From positions 27,788,108-27,852,107 of the forward strand of contig OZ026530.1 in assembly GCA_964019695.1 (NCBI GenBank): DNA of 64,000 bases. Reading direction: 5' to 3'. This DNA is from Loripinus fragilis. Its lineage: Eukaryota; Mollusca; Bivalvia; Lucinida; Lucinidae. The translations under genes were made by a program, and so were the position numbers. The notes under the pieces are model-generated. The model had not been told where the DNA came from and searched no databases. It saw only the letters and a list, made by a program, of their open reading frames with translations. Shown here piece by piece: positions 52,601 through 59,603 of the stretch (positions are counted from its first letter, which is position 1; every line of letters starts with the position of its first letter).

Positions 52601-54009
52601 CTTTTTGACATGCCATATTCCAGTGAAAAAAAGCATAATATGAGCAATCATTTTATTTTCTTGAAAGTCCTATTGTCAGTGTAGACATTATGTAAGTGGT
52701 CTGATCGGATAAACTGATCATGGTCATCATATATGACATTCTCAGCCAGCAAACCAATAAATAGAACCAAGAGGGAGACATGCAAGATTTCTGGTAAACA
52801 AACAAGAACCTACCAGCAAATTTTCACTGGTAAGAACACAAAAAGCAAAGCATTCACCTCTTATAACTAAATTGTCTTAAATGTGTGTTCTGATTTTCCC
52901 TTTTGCTGTATTTTTTTTTAATTCTTAGCGTCATTTCTAGTTTGTCAATCATGTACACTGAACCGAAGTTATAAGTAGCCACCATACCATTTTTGCTCCC
53001 GTTCAGAAAGTAAAAATCCGTCTCCCAAAATTTAAATTCCATAAAAAGGTCCAAGGCTTTGTCAAGACTCTGCAAATTATGTCATTTCAAAATGACTGAT
53101 AGACCTTGCACAGACGAGGTCCGAGTAAAGGTACCCTCATTTCAAAAAGTCACACTTTTTAGTGTGATATAAACCATTCACCAGATACCTTATCCATTTA
53201 TATTTTAATTAGTTTGAAGATGTTTATAACTGCTGTGATATTCAATGAAAAGAATCAAAAGGTTTTTTTGACAATTGAATACTCCATTTCTCTTCTACGT
53301 TAACATGAAGACAGCCACGGTCACCAACTTACTCAAAGGATTTTTAGCTTAACCATGCAGTTTGCATATTCACTTTGCATTGCTCTGTACGCTTTATCAT
53401 CTGCGGCACAACAGTGCAATTTTCAGGGGTTCTTCATTATGAATTGGCGTCACTGTTCTGCTTAAAAATTAAAATAAATCTTTAACAAATGCCATTTAAA
53501 TGACCTTTAAAGTTTCACGTTAACATCGGAAGTGGATACCAAATTAGTAAAAAATATCGTTAGAAAATTGGCTCATTAAGTTGCATGGTGTTTTGTCAAA
53601 CATATTAACATAAAATAAAACACAAACAATGATTTTAGGATGTGCAGCTGATGATTTCCAAAAATTTCGGAAAATTTGGAAAATTATCAATTTTTAAAAA
53701 TTCATAAAAAATCTGTCATAAGCAAAATGTCAAGTGTATGGTGTTTTTCAAGTTGACTAGGCAGGTTTGCAATCACCTGTACTTGATTTCGATAAAAACT
53801 GCGCTCAAAACGCTTATTTTCTTCAAAAAGTTGATTTTTGTATTTTTGAACCCAAAATTCGCGAATGGATAGAAAGCTCTTCCAAAACACCGCTTAACTT
53901 TAGTCCATTACAATGCACATACTTGGGCGAAAATTCATTTCAATATCACTAGGGCTTAGTCAAAAAAAAAGGAAATTGAAAAGTGGCTACTTAGAACTTC
54001 GGTTCAGTG

Positions 54010-54057
<48 letters not shown>

Positions 54058-57000
54058 CAGTTGATTGCTTTACTTAAATTGCATTTATGCTGTCTTGTAG
54101 ATGCTTGTATTCTGTTTCTTTTCCTCACGATTTCATGGGTTGGTCTGTGATCTGCGGTTGTTAAATCATATATCATCTCATTGTTATGGCTCATGTTATA
54201 GTGTATATAACAAACTTACATCACATTCTCGCCAGGACCATACTTTTCTGAACCATAGTGTAGGCAGTACATGTATCACCCCCGCTGTCATGTCTCATGT
54301 TATAGTGTATATAACAAAACATCACATTCTCCCCAGGACCATACATTTCTGACCCATAGTGTAGGTAGTATATGTATCGCCCCCGCAGTGATGGTTTATG
54401 TTATAGTGTATATAACAAACTTACATCACATTCTCCCCAGGCCCAAACATTTCTGAACCATACTGTTGGTAGTACATGTATCACCCTGCTGTCATGTCTC
54501 ATGCTATAGTGTATATAACAAACTTACATCACATTCTCCCCAGGACCAAACATTTCTGAACCATAGTGTAGGCAGTACATGTATCACCCCGCTGTCATGT
54601 CTCATGTTATAGTGTATATAGCTAACTTACATCACATTCTCCCCAGGACCATACATTTCTGAACCATAGTGTAGGTAGTATATGTATAGCCCCGCTGCCA
54701 TGTCTCATGTTATAATGTATATAACAAACTTACATCACATTCTCCCCAGGACCAAACTTTCTGAACCATAGTGTAGGCAGTACATGTATCACCCCGCTGT
54801 CATGGCTTATGTTATAGTGTATATAACAAACTTACATCACATTCTCCCCAGGACCATACATTTCTGAACCATAGTGTAGGCAGTATATGTATCACCCCCG
54901 CTGTCATGGCTTATGTTATAGTGTATATAACAAACTTACATCACATTCTCCCCAGGCCCAAACATTTCTGAACCATAGTGTAGGCAGTATATGTATCACC
55001 CCCGCTGTCATGTCTCATGTTATAGTGTATATAACAAACTTACATCACATTCTCCCCAGGCCCAAACATTTCTGAACCATACTGTTGGTAGTACATGTAT
55101 CACCCTGCTGTCATGTCTCATGCTATAGTGTATATAACAAACTTACATCACATTCTCCCCAGGACCAAACATTTCTGAACCATAGTGTAGGCAGTACATG
55201 TATCACCCCGCTGTCATGTCTCATGTTATAGTGTATATAGCTAACTTACATCACATTCTCCCCAGGACCATACATTTCTGAACCATAGTGTAGGTAGTAT
55301 ATGTATAGCCCCGCTGCCATGTCTCATGTTATAATGTATATAACAAACTTACATCACATTCTCCCCAGGACCAAACTTTCTGAACCATAGTGTAGGCAGT
55401 ACATGTATCACCCCGCTGTCATGGCTTATGTTAGAGTGTATATAACAAACTTACATCACATTCTCCCCAGGACCATACATTTCTGAACCATAGTGTAGGC
55501 AGTAAATGTATCACCCGACTGTCATGGCTTATGTTATGGTGTATATAACAAACTTACATCACATTCTCCCCAGGACCATACATTTCTGAACCATAGTGTA
55601 GGCAGTACATGTATCACCCCGCTGTCATGGCTTATGTTATGGTGTATACAACAAACATCACATTCTCCCCAGGACCATACATTTCTGAACCATAGTGTAG
55701 GCAGTATATGTATCACCCCCGCTGTCATGTCTCATGTTATAGTGTTTATAACAAACTTACATCACATTTTCCCCAGGACCATACATTTCTGAACCATAGT
55801 GTAGGCAGTACATGTATCACCCCCGCTGTCATGTCTCATGTTATAGTGTATATAACAAACTTACATCACATTCTCCCCAGGACCATACATTTCTGAACCA
55901 TAGTGTAGGCAGTACATGTATCACCCCCGCTGTCATGTCTCTTGTTATAGTGTATATAACAAACTTACATCACATTCTCCCCAGGACCATACATTTCTGA
56001 ACCATAGTGTAGGCAGTACATGTATCACCCCGCTGTCATGGCTTATGTTATGGTGTATATAACAAACTTACATCACATTCTCCCCAGGACCATACATTTC
56101 TGAACCATAGTGTGGGCAGTACATGTATCACCCCGCTGCCATGTCTCATGTTATAGTGTATATAACAAACTTACATCACATTCTCCCCAGGACCAAACAT
56201 TTCTGAACCATAGTGTAGTCAGTACATGTATCACCCCCACTGTCATGTCTCATGTTATAGTGTATATAACAAACTTACATCACATTCTCCCCAGGACCAT
56301 ACATTTCTGAACCATAGTGTAGGCAGTACATGTATCACCCCCGCTGTCATGTCTCATGTTATAGTGTATATAACAAACTTACATCACATTCTCCCCAGGA
56401 CCATACATTTCTGAACCATAGTGTAGGCAGTACATGTATCACCCCGCTGCCATGTCTCATGTTATAGTGTATATAACAAACTTACATCACATTCTCCCCA
56501 GGACCAAACATTTCTGAACCATAGTGTAGTCAGTACATGTATCACCCCCGCTGCCATGTCTCATGTTATAGTGTATATAACAAACTTACATCACATTCTC
56601 CCCAGGCCCAAACATTTCCGAACCATAGTGTAGGCAGTACATGTATCACCCCCGCTGTCATGTCTCATGTTATAGTGTATATAACAAACTTACATCACAT
56701 TCTCCCCAGGACCATACATTTCTGAACCATAGTGTAGGCAGTATATGTATCACCCCCGCTGTCATGTCTCATGTTATAGTGTATATAACAAACTTACATC
56801 ACATTCTCCCCAGGACCATACATTTCTGAAGCATAGTTTAGGCAGTATATGTATCACCCCGCTGTCATGTCTCATGTCATAGTGTATATAACAAACTTAC
56901 ATCAAATTCTCTCCAGGACCATACATTTCTGAACCATAGTGTAGGCAGTAAATGTATCACCCCGCTGTCATGGCTTATGTTATGGTGTATATAACAAACT

Positions 57001-59603
57001 TACATCACATTCTCCCCAGGACCATACATTTCTGAACCATAGTGTAGGCAGTACATGTATCACCCCGCTGTCATGTCTCATGTTTTAGTGTATATAACAA
57101 ACTTACATCACATTCTCCCCAGGACCATACATTTCTGAACCATAGTGTAGGCAGTAAATGTATCACCCCGCTGTCATGTCTCATGTTATAGTGTATATAA
57201 CAAACTTACATCATATTCTCCCCAGGACCATACATTTCTGAACCATAGTGTAGGCAGTACATGTATCACCCCCGCTGTCATGTCTCATGTTATAGTGTAT
57301 ATAACAAACTTACATCACATTCTCCCCAGGACCATACATTTCTGAACCATAGTGTAGGCAGTAAATGTATCACCCCCGCTGTCATGTCTCATGTTATAGT
57401 GTATATAGCTAACTTACATCACATTCTCCCCAGGACCATACATTTCTGAACCATAGTGTAGGCAGTACATGTATCACCCCGCTGTCATGTCTCATGTTAT
57501 AGTGTATATAACAAACTTACATCACATTCTCCCCAGGACCAAACATTTCTGAACCATAGTGTAGGCATTACATGAATCACAGCAGTGTCAGGTCCCCGGT
57601 TGGTAATAGTATACCTCCCAAGTATATCAGTTGGGCTTGCTTTACAATATTCTGCCAATACATCAAAGTATCTGTTCTCTTTAAAAATACCTAAAGCAAA
57701 ACATATATGCGTATCTATAAAACAGTATGTAAATAGCAGGAGATCAGATTGCCAAGATAATTTGCGTTGATTAAATAGAGGATCTTACATGAGTGCTCAT
57801 GGTTTATTGAATTTATTAATCAAGTTGAGGAAAAGAGATAAAATGCGAGGCTTGCCAAGCATTTTATCTCTTTTTTGCAACGAGTTTAATAAATTTAATA
57901 ATACAAGAGAACGAATGTTAGATTCTCTTTATAACATGGCATTAAAAATACTTAACAATCACATTTTTGGCATGAAAACTTCAAGATTTTTCCATCTTTT
58001 ACGCAACGTTATAATGGACGTCATTACGTAATACACTTATCTGTAAACCACTAGTGGTTTATCGATTTTATTGCATGGTGTTGTTTCATTCCCTGACGCA
58101 ACGTCATGTGCTAATAAAGGTCTCTTTGTCAAAAGACTAGACCGAGTTTGTGTATAGAAAACTTTTGAACCAGCTCTTGAGCTTTTGGTTCTTATAGTAT
58201 TTGCGCTATGTTACTAGTTATTTATAACTGTAAAAGTGTTCCTAGAATTAGAACACACCAGACCTACTTCCGCATATGTATTAGTAACATGCTAATCCTA
58301 AAAAAATATTTCCATTTCACAGATACAAACAGCTCATATTCAAAAAACATTATAAGTATGTAAGTTTGATCATAATGGAATCCAAAACTCCTCATCACAA
58401 GCTATTCTTTCAGTATTCGCACATTGTATCATTAAACCTTGACCAAAATAGACAATTAGGAAAAAGAATGAATTTTTCTACTATGTCTAATAACAAACTG
58501 TGTCCTCTTCGGTGTTACCTGTATCTAACACCTTATATTCCCTGTCATATACAGTTCTCTGTTCATTCTCCTCCAACAGTTTCCTATAAGGGAATTCTTC
58601 TTGTGGGTATTTGTACAAGGCTTTCATATATGAGTGAGTCAGTGTGTTGTCAAGGTAATAGTAAAGCTCTTTCACGTCCTCACCATGGTTACCCTGCAAC
58701 AAAATTAAGTCTTGTTTTAAAAGAAATAAGTAGTGAATGAGTGAGTTGGTGTATTGTCAACTAGTCATAGAGCTTTTTCAAATCTTCCCCATAATTATCC
58801 TGAAAAAAAAGAAAGTATTACTATACATATACAGCCAGTAGTAATGCACTGGTGTGTTAGTGTGTTCTATCATTCACAATGGTAACCCCGAAATAAACCA
58901 CATTCTATTTATATAAGCATTGGTGTATAGGTCAGTTGGTGCGTTGTCAATGTTATAACAGAGCTCTTCACATCCTTACCATGGAACAAACAAAAACAAA
59001 TTCATATATAGACTTCACGAATGCTTTGTTTGTTTGATTTGATTCTTTACGTCCCATCAACAATCTTTCAGTTAAACAGGGACGGGTCTTCTTGGGTTGA
59101 ACCAGTACTAAGCTAGGATAAATGTGTCTTGCTCAAGGACGACGACACAGTGACGCCGGTGAGGCTCGAACCCGCGGCCCCTCGGTCTCAAGTCAAGCAC
59201 TCGCACTCTACCACTGAGCCACTGCGCTCCTTCATGAATGAATTAGTTGGTGTATTAAAAAGATAAAGGTAGTAGTAAAGCTAGCATATCATCACCATGG
59301 TTACCCTGGAACAAAACAAAAAAGTACATTTATACAAGTTGTAAGTTTAAGTTCACATAGTGCCTCATCCTTTTGCTGCCATAGAGAGAGGGTTGCATTG
59401 AGGTCAGAGCTAGATATTGAATGCTAACACTTACCTGAGCGTTAGTTAATCCATACAGCCTCTCTTTCAGAATAGGATCATTCCCGTTCCACAGGGCTAG
59501 AGACAGACAGAGATTACATTGGTCATCTGTTATCCCTAGTAATCCATCTTCTCCCCAGCGGTAGGCTTGGTGTGTTGCTTCATCGTGGCTCATATGTTCC
59601 CAG
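28602..59603 (-). CDS. GH63-like glycosidase (YMR196W-type), 20 exons, 5' end beyond the window
   Basis: Twenty exons (A to T) were joined by GT...AG sites, phase and family motifs; together they encode about 910 residues. The order matches the bacterial and fungal family of GH63-related proteins that includes yeast YMR196[104 protein letters not shown] and SHQTGWTAL. Such proteins should form an (alpha/alpha)6 barrel and hydrolyse an alpha-glycoside, with the Asp in YAAWD and a Glu nearer the C-terminus as candidate acids; the substrate is unknown. The first exons (a [17 protein letters not shown] segment) must lie beyond 64000. No signal peptide can be assessed. Oddities: a TAG in exon O, an exon-C minisatellite, and two optional-looking linker exons. 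Confidence 0.93.
28900..29115. repeat. direct repeat, copy 2
   Basis: Partner of 28243-28460, about 657 bp away, lying in the intron between exons S and T. Confidence 0.8.
29270..29500. repeat. dispersed repeat related to 945-1440
   Basis: Contains a gttgggtcctcgctttgtgg and tttctaatttagcaatcatc block shared with 27600-27850 and, more distantly, 1150-1430. Intronic (S-T). Confidence 0.5.
29563..29659 (-). CDS. exon S of the GH63-like gene
   Basis: 97 nt, acceptor tttaag, donor gtattg. Encodes [16 protein letters not shown] and [14 protein letters not shown], the conserved near-C-terminal motif with candidate catalytic/binding acids. Phase 1 in, phase 2 out, matching exons R and T. Confidence 0.92.
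29946..30025 (-). repeat. tRNA-Cys-like relic
   Basis: On the minus strand tctgattgcagattaag resembles a tRNA-Cys anticodon arm (GCA), and gcgagttcaatcctag a T-arm. Stems are imperfect, so it is a pseudogene or SINE head in the R-S intron. Confidence 0.45.
30215..30400. repeat. dispersed repeat, also near 43400-43710
   Basis: Shares gtgtagagtgtgcaaatt and ccagattagct with 43675-43712, and a tcagt...ctctaatggtttcaaa block with 43480-43500. Comparison of the two shows where the 43711 MITE inserted. Another partial copy is near 51060-51120. Confidence 0.65.
30612..30660. repeat. 23 bp-arm hairpin
   Basis: Arms tgggtgctcaaaagaactgt(ctc) and (gag)acggttcttttgagtaccca pair with only two mismatches or wobbles around a 3 nt loop. 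Lies in intron R-S. Confidence 0.85.
30920..31096 (-). CDS. exon R of the GH63-like gene
   Basis: 177 nt, acceptor tttacag, donor gtaatt. Encodes [29 protein letters not shown] and [13 protein letters not shown], which in the family follow the NWRGPIW motif directly. Phase 1 on both sides. Confidence 0.93.
31521..31568. repeat. perfect 22 bp-arm hairpin
   Basis: Arms aaaaagctctgaaaatgacc(ag) and (ct)ggtcattttcagagcttttt are perfect reverse complements around the loop ctaa. A third copy of aagctctgaaaat sits 30 bp to the left. Lies in intron Q-R. The perfection suggests recent origin. Confidence 0.92.
32324..32520. mobile_element. MITE family 3 (tactgtaaatt termini)
   Basis: Left tactgtaaattgagaaattt and right aaatttccaaatttacagta are inverted repeats, with internal tattttcgcgaat blocks. 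Relatives are at 34155-34310 (fragment) and 47131-47351. It lies about 80 bp downstream of exon Q. Confidence 0.85.
32600..32780 (-). CDS. exon Q of the GH63-like gene
   Basis: 181 nt, acceptor aattacag, donor gtaaat. The second half encodes [20 protein letters not shown] followed by IWLP, among the best conserved stretches of the family and lining the active site by family knowledge. Phase 0 in, 1 out. Confidence 0.95.
33251..33388 (-). CDS. exon P of the GH63-like gene
   Basis: 138 nt, acceptor ctattacag, donor gtaaat, phase 0-0. Encodes the helix [19 protein letters not shown] and IRSLSK, matching the family motif that precedes the substrate-pocket loop. Confidence 0.95.
33424..33640. mobile_element. 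MITE family 1, reverse orientation
   Basis: Contains ggcattttgacaattgtaga and ends gtcgcggctca, the complement of the 1971-2209 element; the left end is eroded. It starts about 35 bp upstream of exon P on the gene strand. Confidence 0.8.
34155..34310. mobile_element. MITE family 3 fragment
   Basis: Shares attttattttcgcgaat, gttaaaagacatatttg and agtaaacaacagagtga with 32324-32520. Terminal repeats are missing. In intron O-P. Confidence 0.75.
34511..34716 (-). CDS. exon O of the GH63-like gene, contains an in-frame TAG
   Basis: 206 nt, acceptor attaacag, donor gtaagt. After GT completing a Gly codon the next codon is TAG (34712-34714), then [13 protein letters not shown] and 54 more sense residues; phase fits exons N and P exactly. 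The family has G-L-W-D/N here, so TAG stands where Leu (TTG) is expected. A nearby alternative acceptor at 34711 gives a frameshift instead. A missed microexon, a null allele, or a sequencing error could explain it. Confidence 0.85.
35226..36150. mobile_element. dispersed element (related to 57780-58125) split by a repeat insertion
   Basis: Bases 35226-35394 match the left half of 57780-58125 (agaggatcttac, tgagcgctcatg, ttttttgcaatgag) and 35999-36150 the right half (gtaaaccactagt, atgatgtt). The 35395-35995 piece between them is a copy of the 945-1440 family and carries the 35390-35647 frame. In intron N-O. Confidence 0.7.
36345..36561. mobile_element. piggyBac-type MITE beside exon N
   Basis: It is bordered by TTAA on both sides and has inverted ends cccttaaagcaccaat and (complement) cccataaagcgccacc. 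Internal arms aaaataaggtatgat and atcatgccttatttt also pair. It ends about 12 bp past the donor of exon N. A relative is at 38976-39170. Confidence 0.75.
36575..36737 (-). CDS. exon N of the GH63-like gene
   Basis: 163 nt, acceptor aattttag, donor gtagga. Encodes [19 protein letters not shown] and [17 protein letters not shown], the family helices after the GGFLGLDN motif. Phase 0 in, 1 out. The exon is sandwiched between two MITEs, 20 bp before and 12 bp after it. Confidence 0.93.
36758..36994. mobile_element. MITE family 2, reverse orientation
   Basis: Contains gacaaaacctgtcttccggg at one end and gacaggttttctcacgtcga at the other, and the block gcgcaggctggtctgcgcct. It begins 20 bp upstream of exon N and so overlaps the likely branch-point zone. 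Copies: 41112, 42249, 43711. Confidence 0.85.
37421..37607 (+). mobile_element. tRNA-derived SINE, near full length
   Basis: Has a degenerate head (gcccagtggtggagtgcttg), B-box ggttcgagcc, body ccttgagcaagacacttatc and an aaatcaaacaaa tail. In intron M-N. More diverged than the copy at 50-255. Confidence 0.85.
38128..38251 (-). CDS. exon M of the GH63-like gene
   Basis: 124 nt, acceptor attgtag, donor gtgagc. Encodes TNLFTGG then [17 protein letters not shown], a family hallmark. Phase 2 in (completes Arg), 0 out. Confidence 0.95.
38522..38840. repeat. dispersed repeat with a 60 bp internal direct duplication
   Basis: Related to 12240-12480. Its first 60 bp (agtaagggagcaaagatcag...) are tandemly duplicated at 38522-38580 and 38583-38642. 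In intron L-M. The long minus-strand frames here have no family match. Confidence 0.75.
38976..39170. mobile_element. piggyBac-type MITE with a 24 bp perfect palindrome
   Basis: Begins TTAA cccttaaaagtaccaat like 36345-36561, ends near ggtggcgctgtaat; the right TTAA is not clear. The centre, 39067-39090, is a perfect palindrome (catgagaatcgt and acgattctcatg), inside longer arms ataaggtatgat/atcatgccttat. Confidence 0.7.
39378..39514 (-). CDS. exon L of the GH63-like gene
   Basis: 137 nt, acceptor tttccag, donor gtatgg. Encodes [19 protein letters not shown] and [16 protein letters not shown], family motifs after the HPxGQ loop. Phase 0 in, 2 out. Confidence 0.94.
39521..39599. repeat. AAT/ATT microsatellite forming an inverted pair
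   Basis: A run of (AAT)n with one gat interruption turns directly into (TTA)n with one cat interruption, so the two halves can pair as a hairpin. It starts six bases upstream of exon L. Tyr/Ile frames over it are artefacts. Confidence 0.9.
40210..40510. repeat. weak dispersed repeat copy
   Basis: Loose similarity to the 945-1440 family (gggaataccataataacaaa; agatgattgcctatctagaa). In intron K-L. No exon is seen between 39515 and 40952. Confidence 0.4.
40953..41069 (-). CDS. exon K of the GH63-like gene
   Basis: 117 nt, acceptor acttcag, donor gtgagt, phase 0-0. Encodes [27 protein letters not shown] and HPGGQ. The Asp of AWD is the expected general acid in GH63-type barrels by family knowledge. 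Confidence 0.95.
41112..41356. mobile_element. MITE family 2
   Basis: Ends aattgggcggcgatgtgaga and the complement aattgggcctcgtgtcgaga. Contains gcgcagaccagcctgcgcat. It lies about 42 bp upstream of exon K. Confidence 0.88.
41747..41965 (-). CDS. exon J of the GH63-like gene
   Basis: 219 nt, acceptor tttatag, donor gtaaat, phase 0-0. Encodes [17 protein letters not shown] and [19 protein letters not shown], the start of the catalytic barrel in this family; it runs into YAAWD of exon K. Confidence 0.96.
42249..42485. mobile_element. MITE family 2, diverged
   Basis: Shares gcgcagaccagcctgtgcat, gtctgatcagcgcctttgtt and tgctacaagcgaaatttt with 43711-43951. Termini are decayed. In intron I-J. 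Confidence 0.8.
42746..42809 (-). CDS. exon I of the GH63-like gene
   Basis: 64 nt, acceptor tttgcag, donor gtaaat. Encodes [19 protein letters not shown], matching the F-x-x-R-x-x-E-A-x-x-F-Y helix of the family. Phase 2 in, 0 out. Confidence 0.9.
43711..43951. mobile_element. MITE family 2, best preserved copy
   Basis: Termini ctgggcctcgacgagagaaa and the complement ctgggcctcgtcgtgacaaa, with inner cagaccagcctgcgcatccc. It interrupts a repeat whose uninterrupted form (ccagattagctacatgtagt) is at 30290. It ends 18 bp past the donor of exon H. Confidence 0.9.
43971..44109 (-). CDS. exon H of the GH63-like gene
   Basis: 139 nt, acceptor ttttcag, donor gtaagt. Encodes [19 protein letters not shown] and [14 protein letters not shown], the family G-T-K-x-x-A-H-Y segment of the N-terminal beta domain. 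Phase 1 in, 2 out. Confidence 0.95.
44850..45017 (-). CDS. exon G of the GH63-like gene
   Basis: 168 nt, acceptor tttctag, donor gtaatt, phase 1-1. Encodes [25 protein letters not shown], then [13 protein letters not shown]. The motif L-F-T-E-N-E and K-D-A-F-H match the family exactly. Confidence 0.96.
46195..46510. mobile_element. dispersed element, reverse copy related to 57780-58125
   Basis: Shares, in reverse, atgacgtcacgccagggagt, aaccacaagtggtttac and aacattagc...agatcttctatag with 57780-58125. In intron F-G, no coding capacity. Confidence 0.65.
46584..46822. mobile_element. MITE family 1
   Basis: Begins tgagccgtggcatgggattt and ends gaaatcacatgtcacggctca, like 1971-2209. It ends 33 bp past the donor of exon F. 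Confidence 0.88.
46856..46954 (-). CDS. exon F, phase-symmetric cassette with NLS-like stretch
   Basis: 99 nt, acceptor attgcag, donor gtacat, phase 1 on both sides. Encodes an acidic start ([13 protein letters not shown]) then [13 protein letters not shown] and MSKKRK; joined to exon G it gives KKRKV. The composition suggests a disordered linker with a bipartite nuclear-localisation-like signal, not part of the conserved fold. Skipping it keeps the frame. Existence of the exon rests on splice sites and phase only. Confidence 0.75.
47131..47351. mobile_element. MITE family 3
   Basis: Begins aactgtagattttcggaaat and ends aatttccagatttacagtat. Contains tattttcgcgaaacttcgca. In intron E-F, upstream of exon F. 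Confidence 0.85.
47880..48830. repeat. diverged tandem repeat of about 115-125 bp
   Basis: Four to five units share ctttaatttgatatgcaaca and tgaccttttgacc...ccccaggggtc. The right end carries a gacagacagacggacgcacg stretch. Intron E-F. No coding capacity. Confidence 0.75.
49211..50127. mobile_element. Tc1/mariner-like TIR element
   Basis: Left tactgaacaaaagtgaaaac and right (complement) taatgaacaaaagtgaaaac, both continuing into gct; TA lies at each border. The 0.9 kb interior has no intact transposase. In intron E-F. Confidence 0.82.
50664..50714 (-). CDS. exon E, short phase-symmetric cassette
   Basis: 51 nt, acceptor ttttcag, donor gtaagc, phase 1-1. Encodes [17 protein letters not shown], a polar linker without family conservation. 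Like exon F it can be skipped without frame change. Supported by splice sites and phase only. Confidence 0.65.
51440..52230. pseudogene. jockey-like LINE 3' end with an inverted 5' part
   Basis: On the minus strand, 51440-51640 encodes RNase H ([18 protein letters not shown] and a [13 protein letters not shown] end with frame breaks). On the plus strand, 51740-52010 encodes the element's last part ([20 protein letters not shown], then HFLLECGDFS and [11 protein letters not shown]) with one frameshift. A 3' tail with aatcaatcaac ends near 52230. Head-to-head order is typical of twin-primed LINE insertions. In intron D-E. Confidence 0.8.
52441..52513 (-). CDS. exon D of the GH63-like gene
   Basis: 73 nt, acceptor ttttcag, donor gtaatg, phase 0 in, 1 out. 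Encodes [17 protein letters not shown] and CHHPSF, fitting the family stretch K-P-x-L then H-P-x-L/F between WSWG and the FTENE motif. Confidence 0.88.
52954..54012. mobile_element. Tc1/mariner-like TIR element
   Basis: Left cactgaaccgaagttataag and right (complement) cactgaaccgaagttctaag, both continuing into tagccac, bordered by TA. Frames inside are short and without family motifs. In intron C-D. Confidence 0.85.
54014..54183. repeat. (GA)n/G-run followed by a dispersed-repeat scrap
   Basis: About 33 bp of GA dinucleotides and a G-run up to 54056. Then 54100-54180 resembles the end of the 945-1440 family (cctcac...catgggttggtctgtgatct). It forms the left border of the exon-bearing array. 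Confidence 0.7.
54184..57520 (-). repeat. exon-bearing minisatellite: about 32 extra copies of exon C 3' end plus donor and 39 nt intron
   Basis: Units of 103-104 bp run from 54184 to the true exon C. Read on the minus strand each holds 60-65 nt encoding [20 protein letters not shown](D), immediately followed by gtaagt, then about 39 nt ending atgagacatgacag. Nearly all copies keep the donor; two (near 54320 and 55655) lost it. Copies differ mainly at V/I/L after the His, at a silent Val site, and in a C4/C5 run that shifts the upstream frame. A six-unit higher-order duplication is visible (54421-54885 equals 55040-55504). The short plus-strand frames over it are shadows. Confidence 0.95.
57521..57690 (-). 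CDS. exon C of the GH63-like gene, parent of the minisatellite
   Basis: 170 nt, acceptor gctttag, donor gtaagt; phase 1 in, 0 out. Encodes [32 protein letters not shown] and [16 protein letters not shown]. The upstream two thirds are unique; only the last part, from about GPDTAVIH onward, is repeated in the array. It is the only copy with a proper upstream exon half. Confidence 0.96.
57780..58125. mobile_element. dispersed element, other copies at 35226 and 46195
   Basis: Runs from agaggatcttacatgagtgc to gacgcaacgtcatgtgctaa. Shares blocks with the split copy at 35226-36150 and the reverse copy at 46195-46510. It contains the pair gcgaggcttgcc / aagcattttatctc and gtaaaccactagtggttta. An 80-codon frame on the plus strand is not conserved. 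In intron B-C. Confidence 0.7.
58519..58693 (-). CDS. exon B of the GH63-like gene
   Basis: 175 nt, acceptor ttgcag, donor gtaaca; phase 0 in, 1 out. Encodes [30 protein letters not shown] and REYKVLDT, all family hallmarks. Its 5' part has decayed copies upstream. Confidence 0.97.
58741..58978 (-). pseudogene. decayed copies of exon B 5' part in intron A-B
   Basis: Bases 58741-58799: ttttcag then gataattatggggaagattt, reading [12 protein letters not shown] and then TAG. Bases 58915-58978: ccatggtaaggatgtgaaga, reading H-G-K-D-V-K. A weaker copy lies at 58850-58890. With 59232-59305 there are at least four, spaced about 100-110 bp before SINE insertion. Confidence 0.78.
59026..59231 (-). mobile_element. 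tRNA-derived SINE, full length
   Basis: Same copy as 50-255, inside the right duplicate; sits between decayed exon-B copies in intron A-B. Confidence 0.9.
59232..59305 (-). pseudogene. decayed duplicate of exon B 5' part (right copy)
   Basis: Counterpart of 256-329; ttccag acceptor then G-N-H-G-D-D. It is the copy nearest exon A and keeps a usable-looking acceptor, so it could act as a cryptic splice site. Confidence 0.75.
59435..59603 (-). CDS. exon A of the GH63-like gene (first exon visible)
   Basis: 169 nt, acceptor atatttaag (weak), donor gtaagt. Encodes [20 protein letters not shown] and [19 protein letters not shown], ending LTNAQ, in frame with GNHGED of exon B. It begins at the third base of a codon, so an earlier exon must exist. 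Confidence 0.96.

Noticed and set aside
54101..57449. Plus-strand peptides of 60-80 residues ([16 protein letters not shown] type)
   Set aside because: They are antisense shadows of the repeated exon segment; the minus strand holds the family motif and splice donor.
54184..57520. CRISPR-like array
   Set aside because: Units are contiguous with no unique spacers, and the sequence is a eukaryotic exon-intron edge in tandem.
58366..58740. 124-residue plus-strand protein
   Set aside because: Antisense shadow of exon B, which has the family motifs on the other strand.
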